A stretch of DNA of 10,272 bases from Porticoccaceae bacterium (GCA_017858295.1 JAFMBU010000052.1:1-10272); one strand, 5' to 3'; shown: positions 1 to 6,875, counted from the stretch's first letter. Translations and numbers: made by a program. Notes: generated by a model not told the origin, from the letters alone.

Positions 1-58
1 GTATACTTCGCCGCCTCATAATCCGGGGCCCCAAAATTCCCCAAGCACAGGTAAATTA

Positions 59-1960
59 ATGTCGTCCGTTGACTTCGCATCACTGGGTATTTCTGCCCCC
101 GTCCTCAAAGCCGTACAGCAACTCGGTTACGAGCAACCCTCTCCCGTTCAAGAGGCGAGCATTCCGATCCTTCTGGAAGGTAAAAACCTTCTGGGTACAG
201 CACAGACGGGTACTGGCAAGACTGCAGCTTTCGCGCTGCCATTCCTCAGCATGCTGGATGAGAAACAAAAAACACCTCAAATTCTGGTCCTGACCCCGAC
301 TCGTGAGTTGGCGATTCAGGTGGCTGAAGCGTTCCAGAGCTATGCCAAACATATCAAAGGTTTCCATGTCCTGCCGATCTACGGTGGTGCAGATATTGGT
401 GGCCAGTTGCGCGGATTGAAGCGCGGCGCCCAGGTTGTTGTAGGCACGCCAGGTCGTATGCTTGACCATTTGCGTCGCCGCAGCTTGGACCTGAGCAATA
501 TTAAAGGTCTGATTTTGGACGAAGCCGATGAGATGTTGCGCATGGGCTTTATTGATGATGTCGAGACTATTCTGGCTAAGACACCACCTGAATGTCAGCG
601 TGCACTGTTCTCTGCCACTATGCCGCCAGCGATCAAACGTGTTGCCGACAAGTATCTCGGCGATGCCGAAGTGGTCAGCATTCAAAATAAGACAAAGACT
701 GTTGAACGTATTGCTCAGTCTCACCTGATGGTTAAAGGCCACCAGAAAATGGACGCCCTGACTCGCATTCTTGATGTTGAGCAGTTTGATGGCATGATTA
801 TTTTTGTGCGCACCAAGTCGTCGACACTGGAAATTGCCGAGAAGCTTGAAGCACGTGGATTTTCCTCAGCGGCACTTAATGGTGATCTGACTCAGACACT
901 GCGTGAGCGCACCATTAATCGCTTAAAGAAAGGCCAACTGGATATAGTTGTGGCCACCGACGTCGCCGCGCGCGGTTTGGACGTTGAGCGTATCAGCCAT
1001 GTAATCAACTATGATGTTCCCTACGACAATGAGTCCTATGTTCACCGTATTGGTCGAACTGGACGCGCTGGTCGTGAAGGCAAGGCGATCATGTTTGTTA
1101 CCCAGAAAGAAATTCGCATGCTGCGTTCGATTGAGAAGTCGACTCGTCAGCCGATTAGCTCGTTTAATCTGCCGAGCAACGAAGAAGTTAGCGGCCAGCG
1201 TATTGCTCAGTTCAAAGAGCAGTTAGTTGGTATGTGCAAGTCCACCAAGCTGGATAAGTTTCACTCATTGGTGAAAGAAGTTGCCGCTGAGAACGACATT
1301 GATATGGTTTTGCTGGCTGCAGCTCTGGCCTTTGAAGCCCAGAAAGAACGTCCGCTGTTCCCGAAGATGGTTGCTATAGACACGCCGCGAGCCTCGGCTA
1401 GTGATCGCAACGAGCGCAAGCCACGAGAGCGCAGCGAGAGACCCGATCGCAACGAACGAAGTGAAAGAAGCGATCGCAGTGACAGAAGCCAGCGTCCTGA
1501 TCGCGCGCCCAAGCCACCACGAGACAAGGGCCCGACTGTAGATGGCGAAGGCAATGAAGTTGCCATGGTCACCTACCGTATTGAGGTAGGCCGCAATGAT
1601 GATGTGTCACCGAAGAATATTGTTGGTGCCATTGCCAATGAAGCGGAGATCGATGCACAGTTTATTGGCCATATCAAATTACATGATGATTACAGCACTG
1701 TTGATCTGCCAGAAGGTATGCCGAAAGAGTTATTTGATCACCTGTACAAGGTGCGTGTCTGTCAGAAGCCATTAAAGATCAGTGTCGATAATGGTACTGC
1801 TGGCGAACAGCGTGATGCAAAACCAGCTTACAAGGGCAAGCGCGACAAGCCTGCCTTCAACAAAGAAAAGCCCGCATTTAAAGGCAAGCCAAAAGCTCAT
1901 CGCGGTTCTGATTCAGCGCCCCGCAAGCCAAGCAAGCGCCCTGCTAGTGACCGCAAATAA
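59..1960 (+). CDS. deaD: DEAD-box ATP-dependent RNA helicase DeaD/CsdA
   Basis: Cytoplasmic RNA helicase that unwinds short RNA duplexes. The family assists 50S ribosome assembly, cold adaptation and mRNA turnover. Seen in the 633-residue product: Q-motif region with Q31, Walker A AQTGTGKT (48-55), PTRELA (80-85), TPGR (130-133), DEAD box (154-157), SAT (185-187), TDVAARGLD (300-308) and HRIGRTGR (329-336). A DbpA-type RNA-binding domain with an RRM-like fold spans about 503-576. The length fits DeaD (about 600-650) rather than the shorter RhlB, RhlE or SrmB. An Arg/Asp/Ser/Glu-rich linker (about 446-488) precedes the RNA-binding domain and a Lys-rich tail (about 587-633) follows it. The ATG at 59 has an AGG about 7 bases upstream and places the Q motif at the usual distance. 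It is the only plus-strand gene here and overlaps the 3' end of the convergent yqcC by 17 bp. The promoter must lie largely left of the window. Confidence 0.96.
   Translation: MSSVDFASLGISAPVLKAVQQLGYEQPSPVQEASIPILLEGKNLLGTAQTGTGKTAAFALPFLSMLDEKQKTPQILVLTPTRELAIQVAEAFQSYAKHIKGFHVLPIYGGADIGGQLRGLKRGAQVVVGTPGRMLDHLRRRSLDLSNIKGLILDEADEMLRMGFIDDVETILAKTPPECQRALFSATMPPAIKRVADKYLGDAEVVSIQNKTKTVERIAQSHLMVKGHQKMDALTRILDVEQFDGMIIFVRTKSSTLEIAEKLEARGFSSAALNGDLTQTLRERTINRLKKGQLDIVVATDVAARGLDVERISHVINYDVPYDNESYVHRIGRTGRAGREGKAIMFVTQKEIRMLRSIEKSTRQPISSFNLPSNEEVSGQRIAQFKEQLVGMCKSTKLDKFHSLVKEVAAENDIDMVLLAAALAFEAQKERPLFPKMVAIDTPRASASDRNERKPRERSERPDRNERSERSDRSDRSQRPDRAPKPPRDKGPTVDGEGNEVAMVTYRIEVGRNDDVSPKNIVGAIANEAEIDAQFIGHIKLHDDYSTVDLPEGMPKELFDHLYKVRVCQKPLKISVDNGTAGEQRDAKPAYKGKRDKPAFNKEKPAFKGKPKAHRGSDSAPRKPSKRPASDRK
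1403..1504 (+). repeat. In-gene repeats encoding the Arg/Asp-rich linker of DeaD
   Basis: GATCGCAACGA occurs at 1403-1413 and again at 1445-1455, exactly 42 bases (14 codons) apart, giving DRNER at residues 449-453 and 463-467. GATCGC recurs at 1472 and 1499, each encoding Asp-Arg. The block looks like a small in-frame tandem duplication that has since drifted. It stays in frame with deaD throughout. Confidence 0.6.
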
Positions 1961-2342
1961 AGTCATCTATAGCCACAAGACGCCGGATAATTGATCTTCG
2001 ATCAATTGTTCCGGCGGTTTCCTTAGAGCTCTGATTACAAGACTCGCTAGAATCCTCGCCAGACCTTTTTCCCGACACTTCTTCAGCACTGAAATACTGT
2101 TCCGCCATGGGCGCGATGCTACAGCTCTGTGGTAGTTCTTCCGCCGCCTCAATGGTGGCGTACATCTTGGGCAGAAAAATAAACTGCAACCATTCGGTGA
2201 AGGTCAACAGATCAATTGAAAAGGGTTCGGTACTGACTAGCGCCTCGGGTGGTGGGCTCTGTTGCGCCCACAGCTTGGCTTGGCGAAGTTCTCTTTCTAA
2301 ATCAAAAAGAAGATTGGCTAACTGGCTGTGACGTTCACTCAT
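1944..2342 (-). CDS. yqcC: YqcC-family (DUF446) protein
   Basis: Small, probably all-helical cytoplasmic protein of the YqcC/DUF446 family, whose function is not established. Seen: an N-terminal helix with LANLLFDLERELR (8-20), then STEPFSIDLLTFTEWLQFIFLPKM (37-60), which matches the family's typical 'QPF..DT..F.EWLQ.vflPrM' core, then SIAPMAEQYF (75-84), and a C-terminal helix SIIRRLVAIDDFI (117-129) that resembles the usual 'll..l..iD.li' ending. At 132 residues it is longer than the usual 105-110. The excess is a polar Ser/Glu/Lys-rich stretch (about 86-116). Start is ATG at 2342, with AGGG and GAGGGG purine tracts just upstream. It begins 45 bases after the dinG stop on the same strand, so it is probably the last gene of that operon. 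Its 3' end overlaps deaD by 17 bp, tail to tail, and encodes the deaD hairpin. Confidence 0.8.
   Translation of the reverse strand: MSERHSQLANLLFDLERELRQAKLWAQQSPPPEALVSTEPFSIDLLTFTEWLQFIFLPKMYATIEAAEELPQSCSIAPMAEQYFSAEEVSGKRSGEDSSESCNQSSKETAGTIDRRSIIRRLVAIDDFICGH
1980..2024 (+). terminator. Probable deaD intrinsic terminator, embedded in yqcC
   Basis: A long hairpin starts about 20 bases after the deaD stop. Arm CGCCGGA (1981-1987) pairs with TCCGGCG (2010-2016), and AATTGATC (1989-1996) pairs with GATCAATT (2000-2007) around a three-base loop. T1988 can wobble with G2008, leaving T2009 bulged, so the stem is about 16 bp. The plus-strand tail is GTTTCCTT, which is only moderately T-rich. 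The minus-strand tail (TCTTGTGG) is poorer, so plus-strand termination is the better reading. The same bases encode residues about 110-121 of the YqcC-like protein. Confidence 0.6.
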
Positions 2343-2387
2343 AGACCCTACCCCCTCTTTTTGGCCCGGCTCTTTAAAGCAAGCAGC

Positions 2388-4487
2388 CTACCCAATTTCA
2401 CGACGGAAAGGCGGCAACCCATTTAACAGCTGAGTGCCATAACGCTTGGTGATCAAACGTTTATCGAGAATGGTAACTGTGCCCGTATCTTTTTCCGTGC
2501 GCAGCAGCCGGCCACAGGCCTGAACTAATCGCAGCGAAGCAATGGGCAGGGCTATATCAAAGAAGGAGTTGCCGCCCCGGGCTTCAATCCATTCCGATAG
2601 GGCTTCATGGAGTGGATCATCTGGCACCGCAAAGGGCAGCTTGGCAATCACTACGTGACGGCAGTAATCGCCGGGCAGATCCACACCTTCGGCAAAGCTC
2701 GCCAGGCCCATCAGCACGCTAGTGCGGCCCTGATCTATGCGTTCTTTGTGCAGGCGTACCATTTCGCGATTGGATAATTTGCCCTGAATCAGAATATTGT
2801 TCTGCAGTTCTTTTGAGAGATCGTCATAGACCTGTTCCATCTGCCTGCGTGAGGAAAATAGAACTAATGTGCCACAGCGAGGCTCTTCGTAGTCGGCGAA
2901 GTGATCAATAATATAACTGGTGTGGGCATCGGCCTGATTGCCTTCAACCGCATCGGCCGGCACGCGAATCACGGCGGCCTGCTGATAATCGAAGGCGCCA
3001 GCGACAGTCATAAAGTGAGCGAAGTCGGGAATTCCGGTCTCCCGCTGCAAGGTTTGAAATGAGCCCAGTGCCCGCAGAGTTGCCGAGGTGACCACTGAGG
3101 CATAGCAGCTGCCCCACAAGACATCGCGCAACAGTTCCGCCGCCTGAATTGGACTGGCATTTACTGATATATCCACATTGCCGCCGCTGTCATCGAGACG
3201 CAGCCAGCAGGCCAATGGCATATCGCCAGTTTTAATTTCGCGCTGCAACCTGTCCCACAGGGCTAAAAGCTGCTCTGCCCGGGATTGCCAACTGCCAGCT
3301 TGCTGATAGAAGAGCTCCACATCTGGAGCAGGAATGGGGTAGTTTTTGTCCCCCAGAGCATCATTTAGAGTATCCACCAAGACTTCCAGTCGCCCAAGCC
3401 AGCCGCTGATCTGCTTGGCCAGTTGCGAGGCTATATCACGCAGCCCTTCCCCAATATCGCCATTGGCATATCTATAGCGTCCATCCTCTGGATAGTCGGC
3501 AGATTCCAAGGCTTGCTGCAGCATCGGATAGGCAAAGTTCAATAGCTCGATAATTTTTGTCGCTTCACGCTCAATGCGCGGCAGCTGTTCCGCCAGTGCG
3601 GTATCTTTTTCAAACAGAGGCGCCTGACCTTTGCACTGCTTCTGCAGGCGCTCTAGCCAGGTAATGCTGTTATTGACCCGACACTCGGCACCAAAGTGAC
3701 GAATGGCGGTGTCACCAATACGGTGACCTTCATCGAAGATATAGATGCAGTCTTCTGGTGGTGGCAGAATCGCACCGCCTCCCAGAGCCAGGTCAGCCAT
3801 GACCAGATCATGGTTGGCGACTATGCACTCGCTCTCTTCCAGTTCATTGCGAGCATTAAAGAAGGCGCACTGATTAACAAAACGACAGCGGCGACCACTG
3901 CACTGGCGGCGATCAATGGTCAGGGCGCGCCATTCCACGTCCTGTATGCGCGACTCCCAAGAGTCGCGGTCGCCATCCCAAGTGCCATCGGCGAGGGCGT
4001 CGGACATTTCGCGATAGAGATCCTCGGTTTGAACATTAGGGTTAAAGGCCTCTTCATCTTCGAAGAGAAACAGCCCGGCGTCTTTTGACTTAATGGCGTC
4101 TAGGCACTGTTCCATTTTCAGGTTGCAGGCGTAGCGTCCGCGCCCTTTCACCAGTGCGCAGCTATGGTCCCAGCCACAGGCTTCGAGGAGTTCCGGAAGG
4201 TCCTTGTGAATTAACTGTTCTTGCAGGGCAATAGTGCCGGTGGCCACTACCACGGTCTTTTTTAAGGCACGGGCTATGGGCAGTGCGGCGATTAAATAGC
4301 CGACGGTTTTACCTGTACCTGTGCCGGCTTCAACCACGGCCAAGCGTTTATCCGGGTCGCTGTCGGTAAGAGCGTTGGCCACGGTGGCAATCATCTGTTT
4401 TTGTCCGAGACGGGGACTCAGGTCGCGGGACTTTAAAAACTTGCGATAGCCCTGCTGGATTGTCTCTCTGACTTCTGCGTCTAACAA
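2388..4487 (-). CDS. dinG: ATP-dependent DNA helicase DinG (XPD/Rad3-like, Fe-S)
   Basis: Superfamily 2 helicase. E. coli DinG unwinds 5' to 3' and resolves R-loops and other structures where replication meets transcription. Seen in the 699-residue product: Walker A GTGTGKT (55-61), four Fe-S cysteines C121, C196, C201 and C207, Walker B box DEGH (252-255), and motif VI QACGRLLR (656-663). The last three cysteines have the same 5- and 6-residue intervals as I recall for E. coli DinG (C120, C194, C199, C205), so an intact [4Fe-4S] cluster is likely. The length is close to E. coli DinG (716) and longer than YoaA. The start is TTG at 4487. No ATG or GTG lies in frame between the upstream in-frame stop (about 4524-4526) and this codon, and the next in-frame ATG (residue 32) would remove conserved N-terminal sequence. 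It starts four bases after the acyltransferase stop, so it is probably co-transcribed and translationally coupled. No convincing LexA box was seen upstream. Confidence 0.93.
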   Translation of the reverse strand: MLDAEVRETIQQGYRKFLKSRDLSPRLGQKQMIATVANALTDSDPDKRLAVVEAGTGTGKTVGYLIAALPIARALKKTVVVATGTIALQEQLIHKDLPELLEACGWDHSCALVKGRGRYACNLKMEQCLDAIKSKDAGLFLFEDEEAFNPNVQTEDLYREMSDALADGTWDGDRDSWESRIQDVEWRALTIDRRQCSGRRCRFVNQCAFFNARNELEESECIVANHDLVMADLALGGGAILPPPEDCIYIFDEGHRIGDTAIRHFGAECRVNNSITWLERLQKQCKGQAPLFEKDTALAEQLPRIEREATKIIELLNFAYPMLQQALESADYPEDGRYRYANGDIGEGLRDIASQLAKQISGWLGRLEVLVDTLNDALGDKNYPIPAPDVELFYQQAGSWQSRAEQLLALWDRLQREIKTGDMPLACWLRLDDSGGNVDISVNASPIQAAELLRDVLWGSCYASVVTSATLRALGSFQTLQRETGIPDFAHFMTVAGAFDYQQAAVIRVPADAVEGNQADAHTSYIIDHFADYEEPRCGTLVLFSSRRQMEQVYDDLSKELQNNILIQGKLSNREMVRLHKERIDQGRTSVLMGLASFAEGVDLPGDYCRHVVIAKLPFAVPDDPLHEALSEWIEARGGNSFFDIALPIASLRLVQACGRLLRTEKDTGTVTILDKRLITKRYGTQLLNGLPPFRREIG

Positions 4488-4491
4488 AAAA

Positions 4492-5667
4492 TTAACATCC
4501 CTGTGTCGCCTGTAAATAATTGTCTACCGGAGCAGCATAGCTCTGGGTAATGATGGCCCGATAATCCTGTGGTGCAGAATTGAGACGGCTTTGGAAAGAG
4601 GCTTCTATATCAACCCAGTCGCAATCCGGCCAAAGCTGCTTGGCGCGCTCTAAGCCTTCGGTTTTGCCGAGCATTTGATAGGCGATTATATTGCTCGGAA
4701 ACAGTTTGTACTGACTGTAAATCTGCTGATCTATAGCTGCAGCCAGTTGGTCTGCATTTTCTAGCTGATCGTTAAACTGGTTAGCGGTCTCGTTGTGCAA
4801 TGCATCACCAAAGGCCACATGCACCCTCCCTTTATAGCCAACAAGCCCCTTCTGAATCGTGTCGAGATCCTCAAACTCCTGTTTGATATAGTCCCGTCCA
4901 TTCTGGGTGGCGAATAGTTCGCGGCCCTTGTCCACATCACAGGGATCGTATTCATAGGAAATACTCACCGGCACTATAGCGAGCTCGCTGCTGGCCTGGG
5001 CAAAGCTCTGCTCTTTGTCCTTGGACAGGGCGAGCATTTTTAACAGTGCGGTTTCGGTGCGGTCCTGGCCATCTTTGGCGCGACCTTCGCGCTGGGCAAT
5101 CCATATTGAGACGCCCTCTTGAGCTATGGAGTGACGGATATAAGCGGAGAGCTTTTTCAGCTCAGTGAGCTTTTCCCGGCGACCACTGATATTGCGTTTA
5201 ACAATAAAGCTGCGATTAACCCGCATCAAATCCGCGGCAAAGGGCTTGCTCAGCAGATTGTCACCAATGGCGATGCGCAATGTGTCCATTCCGCTTTCGA
5301 TTAGGGCCAGATTAACCATGGCCGGATCCATGGCGATATCGCGGTGATTGCTGAGAAACAAATAGGATTTTTTCGGGTCGAGCTTTTCTAGACCACTGAA
5401 ACTAAAGCCATCGGTAGTTTTATCCACCAGTGCCTTCAGGGATACAGTGAGGTAACTCTGCAGGTCAGCCACCGTGCGCATATTTTTAGCGGCTTTAGAG
5501 AGGGCGCGACGCAGTAGTGGACGCAGCAGCCAGGGGCAGATTTTCGCCAGTAGTGGCGCGCGTCGCGATAGCAGCAGGTCGATAAATTCTGAGCTGGCAA
5601 TCAGGCGCGCAATAACCGCGGGCACTTCACTGTCGTTGTAGGGACGAATATCGTCAAATTCACTCAT
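4492..5667 (-). CDS. HRDI-type glycerol-3-phosphate/lysophosphatidate acyltransferase-like protein
   Basis: Member of the PlsB/PlsC-type (LPLAT) acyltransferase superfamily, likely at the inner membrane transferring acyl chains to a glycerolipid acceptor. The exact substrate is not known to me. Seen in the 391 residues: FLSNHRDIAMDPA (104-116) with presumed catalytic H108 and D114, AIGDNLL (133-139), NRSFIVKR (151-158), SIWIAQREGRAKDG (187-200), and VPVSISYEYDPCD (232-244). These match a subfamily often annotated as 1-acyl-glycerol-3-phosphate acyltransferase that shares the NHRDI and EGRAKD signatures. His and Asp are separated by five residues (HX5D), not the HX4D of PlsB and PlsC. Residues about 37-62 are rich in Leu and Arg and may be a membrane-associating amphipathic segment. 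ATG at 5667 is preceded by AGAGG at a five-base spacing. It is the first gene of the cluster with dinG and yqcC and has a weak promoter candidate just upstream. Confidence 0.82.
   Translation of the reverse strand: MSEFDDIRPYNDSEVPAVIARLIASSEFIDLLLSRRAPLLAKICPWLLRPLLRRALSKAAKNMRTVADLQSYLTVSLKALVDKTTDGFSFSGLEKLDPKKSYLFLSNHRDIAMDPAMVNLALIESGMDTLRIAIGDNLLSKPFAADLMRVNRSFIVKRNISGRREKLTELKKLSAYIRHSIAQEGVSIWIAQREGRAKDGQDRTETALLKMLALSKDKEQSFAQASSELAIVPVSISYEYDPCDVDKGRELFATQNGRDYIKQEFEDLDTIQKGLVGYKGRVHVAFGDALHNETANQFNDQLENADQLAAAIDQQIYSQYKLFPSNIIAYQMLGKTEGLERAKQLWPDCDWVDIEASFQSRLNSAPQDYRAIITQSYAAPVDNYLQATQGC
4498..4502 (-). promoter_or_regulatory. Ribosome binding site supporting the TTG start of dinG
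   Basis: On the minus strand AGGGA (4502-4498) lies inside the last codons of the acyltransferase gene, with a 10-base spacer to the TTG at 4487. The spacing is long but usable. With the four-base stop-to-start gap, ribosomes finishing the upstream gene could re-initiate here. This is inference from position. Confidence 0.45.
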
Positions 5668-5702
5668 TGAAACCTCTAAAGTACTCTTGATCTACATGCT
5701 CT

Positions 5703-5731
5703 TGTATAATTTTCAGGCAGTTTTTTGAATA
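5703..5731 (-). promoter_or_regulatory. Weak sigma70-like promoter candidate for the acyltransferase-dinG-yqcC operon
   Basis: On the minus strand TATTCA (5731-5726) and TATACA (5708-5703) are separated by 17 bases. The -10 matches consensus at four of six positions and the -35 at three. It lies in the only sizeable gap (123 bp) upstream of the operon and would give a leader of about 30 bases. A/T-rich DNA upstream could act as an UP-like element. This is a motif match only. Confidence 0.35.
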
Positions 5732-5739
5732 CTTGGAAC

Positions 5740-5782
5740 AAAAAACCATCGCCTCCACTTACTGGTGATCGGTGGTTATGGT
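5740..5782 (-). terminator. Possible weak intrinsic terminator after pyrB
   Basis: On the minus strand, starting about 8 bases after the pyrB stop, ACCAT (5782-5778) can pair with ATGGT (5749-5745), and an inner CCAC/GTGG pairing is possible across an internal loop. Six T residues (5745-5740) follow directly. The T-run is good but the stem is interrupted, so termination could be partial. Confidence 0.35.
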
Positions 5783-5790
5783 CATGGGTT

Positions 5791-6804
5791 TTACTGCTGT
5801 CGAGAGTTGTACCAGTGAACCTCGCGAGAGAATTCGTCCACCTTGTCCACCACATCCAGCACCAGGGCAAACAGCGCCATACGGATCAACAGGCCGTTGT
5901 CGGTCTGGCGGAAAATAGCCAGATTGGGGTTGTCGTCAAGATCGCAGTCGAGCTCATTGGCATCGCTGCGAGAGTCCCTTGGCAGTGGATGCATAATCAC
6001 CGTGTTGGGCTCGCAGTGCTGGGTATAGATGGCCTGATTGAGGCGAAACTTGCCGCGGTATAAATCCGCTTCGGCTTTGCTGGTAAAGCGCTCTTCTTGA
6101 ATCCGGGTGGAATAGACAATATCCACATTGGCAATGCTGTTGTTCAGTTCATCGGAGACAGTCACTGTGACACCAGCGCTGCGCATCTGCTCGACAATGC
6201 TCTCTGGCAGGGCCAACTCTTTGGGCGAGATCAGCATCACCTGGATATTGTTGTAGAGGCTGAGCAACTTACTCAGGGAGTGCACGGTGCGGCCGTGACG
6301 CAGATCGCCGATCATGGCGATTCGCAAGCCGTCGATAGTGCGGCCCTTGGCCTCTAACTCGCGACCAATAGTATAGAGATCCAACAATGCTTGGGTGGGA
6401 TGTTCGTTGGCACCATCACCGCCGTTCATAACCGGTACACGGCTGGCGCTGGCAAAGTCCGCCACCGAGCCTTCCTGGGGATGGCGCATACAGATGACAT
6501 CGCTAAAACCGGACAATACTCTGGCGGTATCCTGCAGGGATTCGCCTTTCACTAGCGCCGAACTTTCAAAGCCGGCGGTCTCGCGAACTTCGCCGCCGAG
6601 CAGATTAAACGCCGAGCCGAAACTGACTCGGGTTCTGGTGCTGGCTTCAAAAAACATATTGCCGAGAATGGCGCCTTCAAGCACCCGGGTGACCCTTTTG
6701 CGCAGTGCATAGGGTTCCATTCGATCTGCTACAGAGAAAATCTGCTCAACATCCTGCCGCTGAAATTGGCTGATGGAAAGTATATGCGCGCCGGTGAAGT
6801 TCAC
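5791..6804 (-). CDS. pyrB: Aspartate carbamoyltransferase catalytic chain
   Basis: Catalyses carbamoyl phosphate + L-aspartate to N-carbamoyl-L-aspartate, the committed step of de novo pyrimidine synthesis in the cytoplasm. Seen in 337 residues: the carbamoyl-phosphate loop STRTR (55-59), K86 in VKGES, MRHPQEG (106-112), HPTQALLD (135-142), GDLRHGRTVHSL (167-178), STRIQEER (232-239) and HPLPR (272-276), so every expected active-site motif is present. The protein is longer than E. coli PyrB (311) but matches the ~339-residue form of Shewanella and relatives. No regulatory pyrI follows it here. Start is GTG at 6804, supported by GAGGT at a five-base spacing and by the conserved FTGAHIL beginning. 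A good promoter lies 30-58 bases upstream, so pyrB is probably its own transcription unit, separate from sbcB. Confidence 0.96.
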   Translation of the reverse strand: MNFTGAHILSISQFQRQDVEQIFSVADRMEPYALRKRVTRVLEGAILGNMFFEASTRTRVSFGSAFNLLGGEVRETAGFESSALVKGESLQDTARVLSGFSDVICMRHPQEGSVADFASASRVPVMNGGDGANEHPTQALLDLYTIGRELEAKGRTIDGLRIAMIGDLRHGRTVHSLSKLLSLYNNIQVMLISPKELALPESIVEQMRSAGVTVTVSDELNNSIANVDIVYSTRIQEERFTSKAEADLYRGKFRLNQAIYTQHCEPNTVIMHPLPRDSRSDANELDCDLDDNPNLAIFRQTDNGLLIRMALFALVLDVVDKVDEFSREVHWYNSRQQ

Positions 6805-6809
6805 GCGGT

Positions 6810-6814
6810 ACCTC
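6810..6814 (-). promoter_or_regulatory. Shine-Dalgarno site fixing the GTG start of pyrB
   Basis: GAGGT on the minus strand (6814-6810) stands five bases before the GTG at 6804. This decides the unusual start codon, since no ATG lies in frame close by. Confidence 0.65.
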
Positions 6815-6833
6815 GGGGCAATTTAGTTGGCGG

Positions 6834-6862
6834 ATTCTAGCCTGTTTGCCGGTGCTTCTCAA
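6834..6862 (-). promoter_or_regulatory. Sigma70-like promoter of pyrB
   Basis: On the minus strand TTGAGA (6862-6857) and TAGAAT (6839-6834) are separated by exactly 17 bases, and each hexamer matches consensus at five of six positions. The predicted transcription start near 6827 gives a leader of about 23 bases to the GTG. That leaves no room for a leader peptide or attenuator of the E. coli pyrBI kind. This is the best-looking promoter in the window. Confidence 0.65.
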
Positions 6863-6875
6863 TTACAACCGCAGT

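Noticed and set aside
25..32. Palindrome GGGGCCCC upstream of deaD
   Set aside because: An 8-bp palindrome with no spacer makes a poor hairpin, and nothing next to it suggests an operator. Too little upstream sequence is present to judge.
80..742. 220-codon open frame on the minus strand inside deaD
   Set aside because: It lies wholly opposite the conserved helicase core, has no recognisable domain, and is explained by codon bias of the real gene.
1261..1572. Minus-strand frame with Ser/Leu/Arg repeats
   Set aside because: It is the mirror of the repetitive Arg/Asp/Ser linker of DeaD. The repeats come from the plus-strand protein.
1967..2152. Alternative minus-strand frame overlapping the end of yqcC, which raised the question of a frameshift
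   Set aside because: The annotated frame ends in an IDDFI helix that fits the family better, so no frameshift is needed.
3696..4088. 130-codon plus-strand frame within dinG
   Set aside because: It is antisense to the Fe-S region of DinG, whose cysteines and Walker B are intact. There is no independent support.
5700..5718. Possible LexA box (CTGAAAATTATACAAG on the minus strand) upstream of the dinG operon
   Set aside because: The right half ends AAG instead of CAG and the left half departs from CTGT. The match is too weak, even though dinG is SOS-controlled in E. coli.
5725..6063. 112-codon plus-strand frame beginning in the pyrB-acyltransferase gap
   Set aside because: Most of it is antisense to the conserved PyrB C-terminus, and no family is recognisable.
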